The position numbers were made by a program, and so were the translations under genes. Under the pieces are notes generated by a model, which saw nothing but the letters and a program-made list of their open reading frames with translations, was not told the origin of the DNA and did no database searches. From CAZCVI01 sp964502145 (GTDB taxonomy: Bacteria > Acidobacteriota > Aminicenantia > UBA2199), in assembly GCA_964502145.1 (NCBI GenBank), contig CAZCVI010000004.1, positions 166,095-230,094 on the forward strand: 64,000 nucleotides of DNA. Reading direction: 5' to 3'. Shown here piece by piece: positions 1 to 10,496 of this stretch (within the stretch, counting starts at the first letter, position 1; each line of letters opens with the position of its first letter).

Positions 1-2
1 CC

Positions 3-3000
3 GTGCAACCAGATTCTTTCATCCGTCCCTTTGATTTGACCCAAGCCCCCTTGATGCGTGTCCGTTTGATAAAAGAAACGTCTACCCGGCATGTCCTGAT
101 GGTGGACATGCATCATATTATTACCGATGGAACATCGGTTGGGATCATGATTGCTGAGATTTTAGCCCTATACCATGGCAATGAACTCCCGCCCTTGAGA
201 ATCCATTATAAAGATTTTGCCATCTGGCAGAGAGGCGAAAAGAATAGAGAGGCTTTAGCCATCCAGGAAAAATTCTGGCTTGAACAGTTTGCCGAGGAGA
301 ACCCCGTATTAAATCTGCCTGCCGATTATCCCAGACCCCTGGTTCAGAGTTTTGCGGGCAATGCTTTCGATTTTGAACTCACCGTGGCGCAAACCCTGGC
401 TTTAAAAACCCTCGCCTTAAGTCAGGACGTTACCCTGTACATGCTGCTCCTCGCTGTATGCCACACGTGGTTAGCCAAATTAAGCGGCGATGAAGATATT
501 GTCATCGGAACACCTATCGCCGCCAGAAGACATGAAGAATTGCAAGCTATGATCGGCATGTTTGTGAATACCCTTGTTTTACGAAATTATCCCACGCCCG
601 CGAAAACCTTTACTGATTTTTTAAAAGAAATAAAAACCAGGACAGTTAACGCTTTTCAAAATCAAGACTACCCCTTCGAGGAACTGGTAGACCACGTGGT
701 CAAAAACAGGGATACGTCGCGAAACCCATTATTTGATGCCATGTTTGTTTTCCAAAACATCGATGTATCCACCATTGAAATTCCTGGCTTACGGGCCATC
801 CCATATCCTTACGAAAAGAAAACCGCTAAATTCGATTTAAACCTGGATGGACAGGAGAATGGCGCGCAATTGGTGTTTAACCTCGAATACTGCACCAAAT
901 TATTCAAAGAAGACACCATTCAACGCTTTAGCCGCTATTTTAAAAATATCATTGCCGCCATCATCGCCAATCCCAACCAAAGAATCGCCGATATCCAGTT
1001 AATGGACCAAACCGAAAAAGAGAGTATCCTGGCTATTGCCAATGGTCTGAATGAACCCATAGACCTTCACGACACCATCCATGGTTTGTTTGAAAAAATC
1101 GCCCTGGAAAACAAAGATAAAACCGCCCTCGTGTTCGGTGAAGCACGTTTGACCTACGACCAGTTGAATCGTAGCACCAATTCTTTGGCCCGTTTGCTCA
1201 GAAGTCGCGGTGTCGGTAAAGACCACATCGTCGGCTTAATGGTGGAACGTTCCTTTCAACTGGTGATTGGTTTGCTGGGTATTTTGAAAGCCGGTGGTGC
1301 CTATTTACCGATTGACCCCAAGCTGCCATCGCAACGAAAACAATTCATGTTCGAGGACAGCCAGATGACCCTCTTGCTAACCAATTATGATATCGACTCC
1401 GCCCTCACCCATATCCCAGAAAATATTCCCGTGCTTGATATCCGTGACCCTCATATATACCTGGATAATAAAGAAGAACCAGTACCCAACGTCAATACCG
1501 GTTCTGATCTCATGTATGTTATATTTACTTCCGGTTCTACCGGCAGGCCCAAGGGTGTTATGGTGAAACATACCAACATGGTGAACCTGATCAAATTTCA
1601 TCATCAGTATACCAATATCGATTGCTCCAAAGTATTGCAATTTACTACCATTAGTTTTGATGTGTCCATCCATGAAATCTCTGCCACTCTCCTCGCCGCT
1701 GGCGCGTTGGTTCTGATCCCAGAGGAGACCCGGAACAATATTCCCGAATTATTTAAATGTATTGCTAAAAATAAGATTAAAACCCTCTTTTTACCCATGA
1801 CTTTTTTAAGAGCTATCTTTGGTCAAGAAGAATACATCCGCACATTCCCCCAATGCGTAACCCACATTCAAACCGCTGGTGAACAGGTCGTGGTAGAAGA
1901 TAATTTCAGGAATTATTTGCAAAAGAACCACATCTATCTCCATAATCATTATGGACCCTCCGAAACCCACGTGATTACAACTCTAACCCTCAACCCCTGG
2001 GAAGATATCCCTGAATTTCCATCCATTGGCAAACCCATTATGAATACGACCATATATATTCTGGACAAAGCCAATCATTTACTACCCATCGGTGTACCCG
2101 GGGAATTGGTAGTGGGTGGATTACAGCTAGGCCGTGGGTATCTGGGCCGGGATGAAGAGACAGCCAAAAAGTTTGTCAAGAATATGTTTGCTGATATGCT
2201 TCCCAATCTGGGGATACTGTACCGGACCGGTGACCTCGCCCGCTGGTTACCCAATGGCAATATTGAATTTTTTGGTCGTTTGGATCAGCAGGTCAAAATA
2301 CGGGGCATTCGTATCGAACCCGGCGAAATCGAGAGCCATTTAAAACGTAGCCCCTTTGTAAAAGATGCCGTGGTGGTGGTCAAACAAGAAGTCAAAGGAG
2401 ACAAGTATCTGTGTGCCTATGTTGTTTTGGACACTGTTAGTGAAGGTGATGTATCCAAACTCGGCGGTCTTTTGTCCCCGCATTTACCCGACTATATGGT
2501 GCCCGCGTATTTTGTTTCCCTGCCGCAGATTCCCCTCACCCCCAGTGGGAAAGTGGATCGTCGTTCACTGCCCGAACCCGATAAATCATCCGGGTTGGAT
2601 TATACCCCGCCCAGAACCAATACCGAACAATTACTGGTTAACATATGGGCCGAAACATTGGCTTTAGAAGAACAAACCATTGGCATAGATGCCAATTTTT
2701 TCCAATTGGGCGGGCATTCTTTAAAAGCCATCGTATTGATTTCCAAGATTCATCGACAATTTGATACCAAGATACCCTTGATGGAAATATTTAAAAGACC
2801 CTCAATCAGAGGCTTGGCCGAATTGATCAGCGGCCATGTTAAAGAATCTTTCATCGCCATCCCACCCGTAGAATGTAAACAGTATTACCCCTTGTCCTCC
2901 GCGCAGAAGCGACTCTATTTCCTCAATCAATTAGAGCTCGCGAGTTTCGCCTATAATTTACCTGCCGTGATGGAGTTCACCGGACCCGTCGATAAAAATA

Positions 3001-6000
3001 GATTGGCAATTACCTTTAAAAAATTGATCCAACGGCATGACAGCTTAAAAACCTTTTTTATTATGCTCGGCGAAGAACCCGTACAGAGAATCCAAACGGA
3101 ATTTGAATTTGAAATCGAGGAGTATACCACTACTCAAACCCCACCTCAACCCACCAACGTCATAATCAATACTTTTGTACGCCCCTTTGAGCTATCGCAG
3201 GCCCCCTTGTTGCGCGTCGGGCTGGTAACACGTGCAAAAGAAAATTCATTGCTACTCGTAGACATGCACCACATCATTTCCGATGGGGTATCCCGAGAAG
3301 TTCTCATCCATGATTTTGCCATCCTTTATGCCGGGCAAGAATTACCATTAATGAGGCTTCAATACAAAGATTATGCCGCGTGGCAGGACCAGCATAAAGA
3401 GAGTGAAAATCTTCTCAAACAATGCTCCTACTGGCAAACCGAGTTCGCCGGGGAGATACCTGTCCTTGATCTACCCATTGATTATCCCAGACCCACCGTG
3501 CAAAGTTATGAAGGAAGCAGTGTTAACTTTGACCTCAACCGGGAAATCACCGGAAAACTAAAGGCTTATACTACTGAGACAGGCACTACCCTGTACATCT
3601 TGCTCTTGTCGCTGTATACTATTTTCCTGGCCAAAATTAGCAACCAGGAAGATATTGTCGTGGGCACACCTATTGCAGGACGAAGACATGCCGATCTGGA
3701 AACGATTATCGGTATGTTTGTGAACACTCTCGCTTTAAGAAACTATCCCAGCGCTGAGAAACAATTTAGCGACTTTCAAAATGAAGTCAGAGAGAGAACT
3801 CTCAAAGCTTTCGAGAACCAGGATTACCAGTACGAAGACCTCGTGGCCAAAGTCAGTGTCACCAGGGATGCCAGTCGCAATCCACTCTTTGACACCATGT
3901 TCGACTTGCAGAATACCAATACACAAGCCGTTGAAATTCCCGGCATAAAAATGTTTAACCATTCCCAGGAAGACAATACATCCAAATTTGATCTTTCATT
4001 AAGTGCCGTGGCACTAGACGACAGGTTGGCATTTAATATTGAATACTGCACTAAACTATTTAACAGTCAAACCATCCAGCGTTTTATCAGCTATTTTAAG
4101 AATACGATAGCAGCTCTCATGGATGATAAAAACGCCACAATCTCCAGTGTCCAAATCATATCTGACCAAGAAAAAAATCAGATACTGTATGATTTTAATG
4201 CGACTACCACAGACTACCCAGCGAACAAAACCATCCAGCAATTATTCAGCGAACAAGCCCAACATTCCCCTGATCATATTGCCATCATCGGCGAAATGGT
4301 AGGGGCACCAAGCCAATTAACCTATGCCGAATTAGATAAAAAATCCAATCAATTGGCCCATATGTTAATCACAAGAGGCGTTCTACCGGAAACCATCGTG
4401 GCAATTCAAACCGAGCGTTCCATAGAAATGATCATCGGACTCATGGGCATATTAAAATCAGGTGCCGCTTATTTGCCCATAGCTCCCGATTCCCCCGCAG
4501 CCAGAACCCAATTCATGTTGTCCGATAGTAATGCCGCTCTCCTTTTAACCGCAAAAATCATTCTTGAAGCCACAGCATTCGCTCCACTCGCTCCGCTAGC
4601 CCATTCCCATTCCCTTGCCTATGTGATTTACACTTCGGGAACCACCGGCAAACCCAAAGGGGTTTTGATCACGCAACAATCCGTGGTGAACCGTTTATAC
4701 TTCGTGAAAAACACCTACAGCCTGGAAACCCATGATGTTATTTTACAAAAAACACCCTTTACCTTTGATGTCTCCGTGTGTGAATTATTCCGTTGGATTC
4801 TGCCCGGTGCCCAATTGTGTTTGCTTCCTACCGGAGCAGAAAATCAACCCGAATTGATCATTGATACCATAGCCAAACATGAGGTAACCACCATTGATTT
4901 TGTCCCTTCCGCGTTAAAAGTGTTTTTGGAATGGATGACCGAAGATCAGGTCATTTACCAATGCCATACCTTGCGCTGGGTATTTATCGGAGCCGAGGTG
5001 GTTCGACCTGAACTGGTTAACGCCTTTAATCACACCTTTAATAAAATAAAAACGGGTCAGACTAACGTTCAATTGATCAATGCTTATGGTCCTACGGAAG
5101 CCACTGTGGACGTTACTTATTTTAATTGTTCCACCACAGGCACAGTGAGCAGTGTGCCCATAGGAAAACCCATGGCCAATACCCGGTGTTTTATCTTGAA
5201 CAGGACCAGCTCATTGCAAGCGATTGGAATTCCCGGTGAATTATACATCACCGGAGATTGTTTGGCTGCCGGATATCTCAATAACCCAGAACTTACCATG
5301 GCTAGCTTTTTCACCCTGCCTACTATTTCAACACGATTATACAAAACAGGTGATTTGGCCCGTTGGTTGCCAGATGGCAATATTGAATTCCTGGGTAGAA
5401 TCGATCATCAGGTAAAAATTCGCGGCTTCAGAATCGAATTGGAAGAGATAGAAACCCAATTATTAAAACACCCCTCCGTAAAAGAAACCGTCGTGCTGGC
5501 CAAAGCGGACAGCCAGGGAGATACCTATCTCTGCGCTTATATTGTACCCCGGATGATCTCTGCCAACCAAGCACCCGTTCTAAATGTGTCCGCATTAACC
5601 GCCTATTTGTCCCAAAATTTACAGGATTACATGATCCCCGCTTATTTTGTCCCGCTGGCCGAGCTCCCCTTGATGACAAGTGGGAAGATAAATCGCCACC
5701 TTTTACCCGACCCTCAATTTACGAGCGCAAACACCTATACAGCCCCCAGAAATAAAATAGAAGAGCAATTGGTCACCATCTGGACCGAAGTATTAAGCAA
5801 AGATACCCCCATTGGTATTGATGATAATTTTTTCCAATTGGGTGGGCACTCTCTTAAAGCCACTTCCCTGTTAGCCAGGATTCACAAACTATTTAATGTC
5901 AAAGTTCCCATGGAAGAGATATTTAAAAAGCCCACTATCCGTGGTCTTTCAGATTGTATTACCAATTCCGTGGGAAAAAAATATATAAGAATCGAACCCG

Positions 6001-9000
6001 TGGAAACAAAAGAATACTATCCATTATCATCCGCTCAAAAACGCCTGTACTTTTTACAGCAAATGGACCCCAGCGGAACAGTCTATAATATTTTTGGCGC
6101 ATGGACAATTGAAGGAATTCTGGATAAACCCCGGTTTGTCCAATCGTTAGCAAAACTCATCCAGCGCCATGAAAGCTTCCGCACCTCTTTTGTTCTTTTT
6201 GAAGATCAACCCGTTCAGTTCATTCACCCGCAGGTAGCCTTTACAGTCCAATATGTGGAAGCATCAGAAGTACACTGTTTCATTCGCCCCTTTGAATTAT
6301 CTAGCGCACCGTTGTTACGCGTGGGCTTGGTAAACTTGGAAACGGAAAAGCAGATTCTGCTCATCGACATGCATCATATTGTCTCCGATGGCTTATCCAT
6401 GGACATTCTGATCCATGAATTTACCGCCATGTTTACTGACACCCCCCTCCCCCCATTAAAACTCCAGTACAAAGACTATGCCGGTTGGCAGAATAGTGAA
6501 AGAGAGAGTCAACACCTCCGAGAACAAGAAATATTCTGGAAAACAGAGTTTGCAGGCGAAATACCTGTATTGGAATTGCCCACCGATTATAGTCGTCCCC
6601 CGGTGCAGAGTTTTGTTGGCGATGTGCTCAGTGTTGCGTTAGATCCACATATCACCCGTTCCTTGTTAGGCATTGCATTAGAAAGTGGCGCCACCTTGTA
6701 CATGGTGATGTTAACCCTGTATACTATCTTCTTGGCCAAGATCAGCAACCGCGAAGATATTGTTGTTGGTACTCCGATTGCCGGACGCAGACATAACGAT
6801 CTGGAAAAAATCATCGGCATGTTTGTCAACACCCTGGCATTAAGAAATTACCCGGCAATAGAAAAAAGATGCAGCGATTTCCTCGCTGAAGTCAAAGAGA
6901 GAGTATTAAACGCCTTTGAGAACCAGGATTATCAATATGAAGATTTGGTTGAAAACGTCGGTGTGATAAGGGACACAAGTCGAAACCCCTTGTTTGATAC
7001 CTTGTTCACCCTGCAAAATACCGATTCCCCAATCAAGGAAATTCCCGGATTAAAATTTATACCGTATTCACAGGGGAACCACACCTCAAAATTTGATCTT
7101 TCTCTAACCGTTGCCCAAGAAGCCGAGAAACTGGAGCTTCATTTTGAGTACAACACCCAACTATTTAATCCCAACACTATCCAGCGATTTTTCACCTATT
7201 TTAAAAACACCCTGACCCGTATTATCGACGATAAAAATATAAAAATTTCAGATATAGAAATAATATCAAGCGCCGAAAAGAATCACGTTTTGTATGATTT
7301 TAATAATACCAGCCAAGCTTACCCCCCCTATAAAAGCATCCCTCAATTATTTATTGAACAGGCACAACAAACACCAGATCGTATTGCCATTTTTGGGCAA
7401 AAAAACAGTGGGTGCCACTTAACCTACGCTGCATTAAACAATAAATCCACTCAATTGGCCCATCTCTTAATCGAAAAAGGCGTTTTACCCAATACCATCG
7501 TGGCCATGATGGTTGAACGTTCCATTGCAATGATTGTCGCGATACTGGGTATATTAAAAGCTGGCGGTGCCTATTTGCCCGTGGACCCCGATTACCCACC
7601 CGACCACGTTCGCTTCATGTTGGCAGACAGTCAAACCCCCTTGCTCATAACCACGTCAAAATTTATCCAGACCCTTGATTTTAGTCGCCAGATCATTGAT
7701 CTCGACAGTATGGCGCCATCCCTAAATACCAGGGATTTTGAATTTGTTAATGATCGTTTTGATCTCATATATATGATTTACACGTCTGGTTCCACTGGTA
7801 ATCCCAAAGGTGTTATGGTTCAGAAAGAGGGATTCTTGAATTTAATGCGCTGGTATATCGAAGAATTTAACATTGGGCCGGCAGATAACAACCTATTGAT
7901 TGCCCCTGTCAGTTTTGATCTGGCGCAAAAAAATCTCTTCAGCCCTCTTTTAACTGGCGGCTGCCTCACTTTGGCCGCACCTGGGATTCCTGATTATCAG
8001 GAATTAGCCGAGATCATCTATAAACAAGACATTACCATGATCAACTGCGCTCCCAGTGTCTTTTATCCCCTGATCGAATGGAGCAGCGAAACCAGTTATA
8101 CGCATTTACAATCTCTACGGTTGATTATTCTGGGTGGCGAACCCATCCGTGCCGACAAACTGCGGCCATGGGTAAAATCTGAATCCTATCATGGCGAAAT
8201 TATCAATACCTATGGTCCCACCGAATGTACTGATATTGCCACTTACTTTCGTATCCCCAACCTGACCTTCCACCTGCAAAAAATATTTCCCATCGGCACA
8301 CCTATTCCCAATGTGAAGGTATATGTCTTGGATAAATACCAGCACGTACTCCCCATAGGAATTCCCGGGGAATTATGTATCGGTGGCATAGGTTTATCCC
8401 GCGGGTATTACAATAATCTTTCATTAACAGAGGCCAAGTTTTTAAATACTCCCTGTTTGCCTGAGAAAAAAGTATACCGTACTGGCGATCTCACCCGCTG
8501 GTTGCCCGATGGCAACATTGAGTTCTTGGGAAGGATCGACCACCAGGTTAAAATCCGCGGTTTTCGTATTGAACTGGGGGAGATTGAAAACAAATTATTA
8601 ACCCACCCCCACATTAAAGAAGCTATCTTAATTGCCAATGTGGATAGTCGTGGCGACAAATATCTCTGTGCCTATATTGTGATAGAAGGTGAAACCACTC
8701 CTCCCCTCGAATCATCCCAATTAAGAGCCTACCTTTCTGAGCGTTTGCCTGACTATATGATCCCCGCTTATTTTATGCTACTGCCTGGTTTACCCCTGAC
8801 CCCCAGTGGCAAGGTAAACAGAAAGGCGTTACCCGCTCCAGAAATAAAAATACAGGATGGTTATGTTCCGCCCAGCACAAAAATTGAACACCATCTGGTG
8901 GAGATATGGTCTCTCTTACTGGGCTTAAAGAAAGAGAAAATTGGCATCCATGATAATTTCTTTGAATTGGGTGGACATTCCCTAAAAGCCACGACCATGA

Positions 9001-10484
9001 TGGCCAAGATTCATAAAACCCTGGATATAAAAATTGATCTGGCACAGATTTTCAAAAACCCGACCATCAGAGGGTTGGCCGGATTGATCAAAGAGTCTGT
9101 AAAAGAAAAATATCTGGCTATAGAGCCTGCCGAGGAGAGACGTTTTTATGAACTTTCCTACAACCAAAAACGCCTCTGGTTTATTCAGCGGTTGGCACCA
9201 GAAAGTTCCGCCTATAATATGCCTGGACTCGTGATGTTAGCACAGGCCATTGACCAGCTAAAAATAACCAAAACACTCCAGCGGATGATGGCACGTCATG
9301 AAAGTTTCAGGACCGGGTTTATTATTGTGAATGATGAACCCGCCCAGATCGTGCGAAAAGAGGTGCCGGTTCCACTGAAAGTTATTGATTTATCCCGGTT
9401 ACCCGCAACTGAAACACAGCAAAAAATCACCGAGATCTATACACGGGAGGTTTTAACTCCTTTTGATCTGGCAGAAATTCCTCTGTTTAGGGTGATACTA
9501 TTAAAACTACAAGACTCTTTTGGTGGCTTAATCTTCAATATGCACCATATTATCAGTGATGGCTGGTCAATGGAAATACTAAAAAAAGAGTTTTCCCTTT
9601 TTTATGAACGTGTTGAATATAATCCCACGCCTTTAAAAATCCAGTACAAAGATTTTGCCCTATGGAGCAACCAGCAACTCACGCACCGGGAAACCAAGGA
9701 AAAAAACCATCTTTTCTGGAAAAATAGGTTGGAAAACGGCGTGTCAACCTTGCAGTTACCCTTGGATTACAGTAGAAATGGCAATGAGCGGCAAGGCGCC
9801 AACATGATTTCCATGCTCGACGAAGCACAAACCCAAAAGCTAAAACAAATCGCACGGGATTATAACACCACGCTTTTTGTGGTCATGTTTTCCCTGTATA
9901 TTCTTTTATTGCACTGGTTTTCCGAACAGGAGGAGATAGCCTGCTTTATTGTTAGTGCTGGTCGGAAGCATGAGTCTTTGTTTGAAGTCATTGGCTTTTT
10001 TGTCAGTACTGAATTGTTTAAAATTCAGTTAGACCCCGAAGAACCCTTCAATCATTTCATCAATCGCGTTAATGTCGAGGTACTGGCGATTTTAGAGCAC
10101 CAGGGTTATCCCCTGGAACTGGTATTTGCAGAATTAAATATCAAGTATCCCGACATTCCCGTGTCATTTAATATGCTCAATCTGGGCGACACCCCGCAAA
10201 AACATGTGCCCCAAATTGAACCCGATACTATTCCACTGACAAGCAGCACAGATGCGCCTGAAGTCAAATTCGATCTGGAACCTTATATTATTGAGCATAA
10301 AAATAATATTGAAATCCATTGGGCGTATAAGAAAGAGCTCTATAATGAGTCAACCATTGAATACATGGTCACCACATATACCAATCTGGTAAACTTTTTC
10401 ATAGCGGCGCCCCAAAAGAGTTATTTGGATTACTGTGAAGACCAAACAAGAGATACATTTACAAGAAATTTTGACGAAGAATAG
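3..10484 (+). CDS. Nonribosomal peptide synthetase, 5'-partial, (C)-A-T-C-A-T-C-A-T-C
   Basis: Activates three amino acids as adenylates, loads them on carrier domains and condenses them into a peptide; cytosolic megasynthase. The frame is already open at the window edge and begins inside a condensation domain, so the true start lies upstream. Order read from motifs: C1 (HHIITDG, residues 37-43), A1 (TSGSTG near 508), T1 (LGGHSL, Ser906), C2 (HHIISDG near 1089), A2 (TSGTTG near 1544), T2 (Ser1950), C3 (HHIVSDG near 2124), A3 (near 2595), T3 (Ser2993), C4 (HHIISDG near 3181). It ends with a C domain and the next gene begins with an A domain, so a module is split between proteins. No epimerisation domain is visible. 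Specificity residues read by eye: A1 resembles proline codes (D-V-H-F-Q-A-H-V-I); A2 and A3 are not assigned. The next gene starts 12 bp downstream, so they form an operon. Confidence 0.95.
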   Translation: MQPDSFIRPFDLTQAPLMRVRLIKETSTRHVLMVDMHHIITDGTSVGIMIAEILALYHGNELPPLRIHYKDFAIWQRGEKNREALAIQEKFWLEQFAEENPVLNLPADYPRPLVQSFAGNAFDFELTVAQTLALKTLALSQDVTLYMLLLAVCHTWLAKLSGDEDIVIGTPIAARRHEELQAMIGMFVNTLVLRNYPTPAKTFTDFLKEIKTRTVNAFQNQDYPFEELVDHVVKNRDTSRNPLFDAMFVFQNIDVSTIEIPGLRAIPYPYEKKTAKFDLNLDGQENGAQLVFNLEYCTKLFKEDTIQRFSRYFKNIIAAIIANPNQRIADIQLMDQTEKESILAIANGLNEPIDLHDTIHGLFEKIALENKDKTALVFGEARLTYDQLNRSTNSLARLLRSRGVGKDHIVGLMVERSFQLVIGLLGILKAGGAYLPIDPKLPSQRKQFMFEDSQMTLLLTNYDIDSALTHIPENIPVLDIRDPHIYLDNKEEPVPNVNTGSDLMYVIFTSGSTGRPKGVMVKHTNMVNLIKFHHQYTNIDCSKVLQFTTISFDVSIHEISATLLAAGALVLIPEETRNNIPELFKCIAKNKIKTLFLPMTFLRAIFGQEEYIRTFPQCVTHIQTAGEQVVVEDNFRNYLQKNHIYLHNHYGPSETHVITTLTLNPWEDIPEFPSIGKPIMNTTIYILDKANHLLPIGVPGELVVGGLQLGRGYLGRDEETAKKFVKNMFADMLPNLGILYRTGDLARWLPNGNIEFFGRLDQQVKIRGIRIEPGEIESHLKRSPFVKDAVVVVKQEVKGDKYLCAYVVLDTVSEGDVSKLGGLLSPHLPDYMVPAYFVSLPQIPLTPSGKVDRRSLPEPDKSSGLDYTPPRTNTEQLLVNIWAETLALEEQTIGIDANFFQLGGHSLKAIVLISKIHRQFDTKIPLMEIFKRPSIRGLAELISGHVKESFIAIPPVECKQYYPLSSAQKRLYFLNQLELASFAYNLPAVMEFTGPVDKNRLAITFKKLIQRHDSLKTFFIMLGEEPVQRIQTEFEFEIEEYTTTQTPPQPTNVIINTFVRPFELSQAPLLRVGLVTRAKENSLLLVDMHHIISDGVSREVLIHDFAILYAGQELPLMRLQYKDYAAWQDQHKESENLLKQCSYWQTEFAGEIPVLDLPIDYPRPTVQSYEGSSVNFDLNREITGKLKAYTTETGTTLYILLLSLYTIFLAKISNQEDIVVGTPIAGRRHADLETIIGMFVNTLALRNYPSAEKQFSDFQNEVRERTLKAFENQDYQYEDLVAKVSVTRDASRNPLFDTMFDLQNTNTQAVEIPGIKMFNHSQEDNTSKFDLSLSAVALDDRLAFNIEYCTKLFNSQTIQRFISYFKNTIAALMDDKNATISSVQIISDQEKNQILYDFNATTTDYPANKTIQQLFSEQAQHSPDHIAIIGEMVGAPSQLTYAELDKKSNQLAHMLITRGVLPETIVAIQTERSIEMIIGLMGILKSGAAYLPIAPDSPAARTQFMLSDSNAALLLTAKIILEATAFAPLAPLAHSHSLAYVIYTSGTTGKPKGVLITQQSVVNRLYFVKNTYSLETHDVILQKTPFTFDVSVCELFRWILPGAQLCLLPTGAENQPELIIDTIAKHEVTTIDFVPSALKVFLEWMTEDQVIYQCHTLRWVFIGAEVVRPELVNAFNHTFNKIKTGQTNVQLINAYGPTEATVDVTYFNCSTTGTVSSVPIGKPMANTRCFILNRTSSLQAIGIPGELYITGDCLAAGYLNNPELTMASFFTLPTISTRLYKTGDLARWLPDGNIEFLGRIDHQVKIRGFRIELEEIETQLLKHPSVKETVVLAKADSQGDTYLCAYIVPRMISANQAPVLNVSALTAYLSQNLQDYMIPAYFVPLAELPLMTSGKINRHLLPDPQFTSANTYTAPRNKIEEQLVTIWTEVLSKDTPIGIDDNFFQLGGHSLKATSLLARIHKLFNVKVPMEEIFKKPTIRGLSDCITNSVGKKYIRIEPVETKEYYPLSSAQKRLYFLQQMDPSGTVYNIFGAWTIEGILDKPRFVQSLAKLIQRHESFRTSFVLFEDQPVQFIHPQVAFTVQYVEASEVHCFIRPFELSSAPLLRVGLVNLETEKQILLIDMHHIVSDGLSMDILIHEFTAMFTDTPLPPLKLQYKDYAGWQNSERESQHLREQEIFWKTEFAGEIPVLELPTDYSRPPVQSFVGDVLSVALDPHITRSLLGIALESGATLYMVMLTLYTIFLAKISNREDIVVGTPIAGRRHNDLEKIIGMFVNTLALRNYPAIEKRCSDFLAEVKERVLNAFENQDYQYEDLVENVGVIRDTSRNPLFDTLFTLQNTDSPIKEIPGLKFIPYSQGNHTSKFDLSLTVAQEAEKLELHFEYNTQLFNPNTIQRFFTYFKNTLTRIIDDKNIKISDIEIISSAEKNHVLYDFNNTSQAYPPYKSIPQLFIEQAQQTPDRIAIFGQKNSGCHLTYAALNNKSTQLAHLLIEKGVLPNTIVAMMVERSIAMIVAILGILKAGGAYLPVDPDYPPDHVRFMLADSQTPLLITTSKFIQTLDFSRQIIDLDSMAPSLNTRDFEFVNDRFDLIYMIYTSGSTGNPKGVMVQKEGFLNLMRWYIEEFNIGPADNNLLIAPVSFDLAQKNLFSPLLTGGCLTLAAPGIPDYQELAEIIYKQDITMINCAPSVFYPLIEWSSETSYTHLQSLRLIILGGEPIRADKLRPWVKSESYHGEIINTYGPTECTDIATYFRIPNLTFHLQKIFPIGTPIPNVKVYVLDKYQHVLPIGIPGELCIGGIGLSRGYYNNLSLTEAKFLNTPCLPEKKVYRTGDLTRWLPDGNIEFLGRIDHQVKIRGFRIELGEIENKLLTHPHIKEAILIANVDSRGDKYLCAYIVIEGETTPPLESSQLRAYLSERLPDYMIPAYFMLLPGLPLTPSGKVNRKALPAPEIKIQDGYVPPSTKIEHHLVEIWSLLLGLKKEKIGIHDNFFELGGHSLKATTMMAKIHKTLDIKIDLAQIFKNPTIRGLAGLIKESVKEKYLAIEPAEERRFYELSYNQKRLWFIQRLAPESSAYNMPGLVMLAQAIDQLKITKTLQRMMARHESFRTGFIIVNDEPAQIVRKEVPVPLKVIDLSRLPATETQQKITEIYTREVLTPFDLAEIPLFRVILLKLQDSFGGLIFNMHHIISDGWSMEILKKEFSLFYERVEYNPTPLKIQYKDFALWSNQQLTHRETKEKNHLFWKNRLENGVSTLQLPLDYSRNGNERQGANMISMLDEAQTQKLKQIARDYNTTLFVVMFSLYILLLHWFSEQEEIACFIVSAGRKHESLFEVIGFFVSTELFKIQLDPEEPFNHFINRVNVEVLAILEHQGYPLELVFAELNIKYPDIPVSFNMLNLGDTPQKHVPQIEPDTIPLTSSTDAPEVKFDLEPYIIEHKNNIEIHWAYKKELYNESTIEYMVTTYTNLVNFFIAAPQKSYLDYCEDQTRDTFTRNFDEE

Positions 10485-10496
10485 AGGAAAACAGAG

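Noticed and set aside
9120..10480. Epimerisation domain at the end of NRPS gene 1
   Set aside because: The motif is HHIISDGWS with an N-terminal YELSYNQKRLWF, which fits a condensation domain; no E-specific motifs were found.
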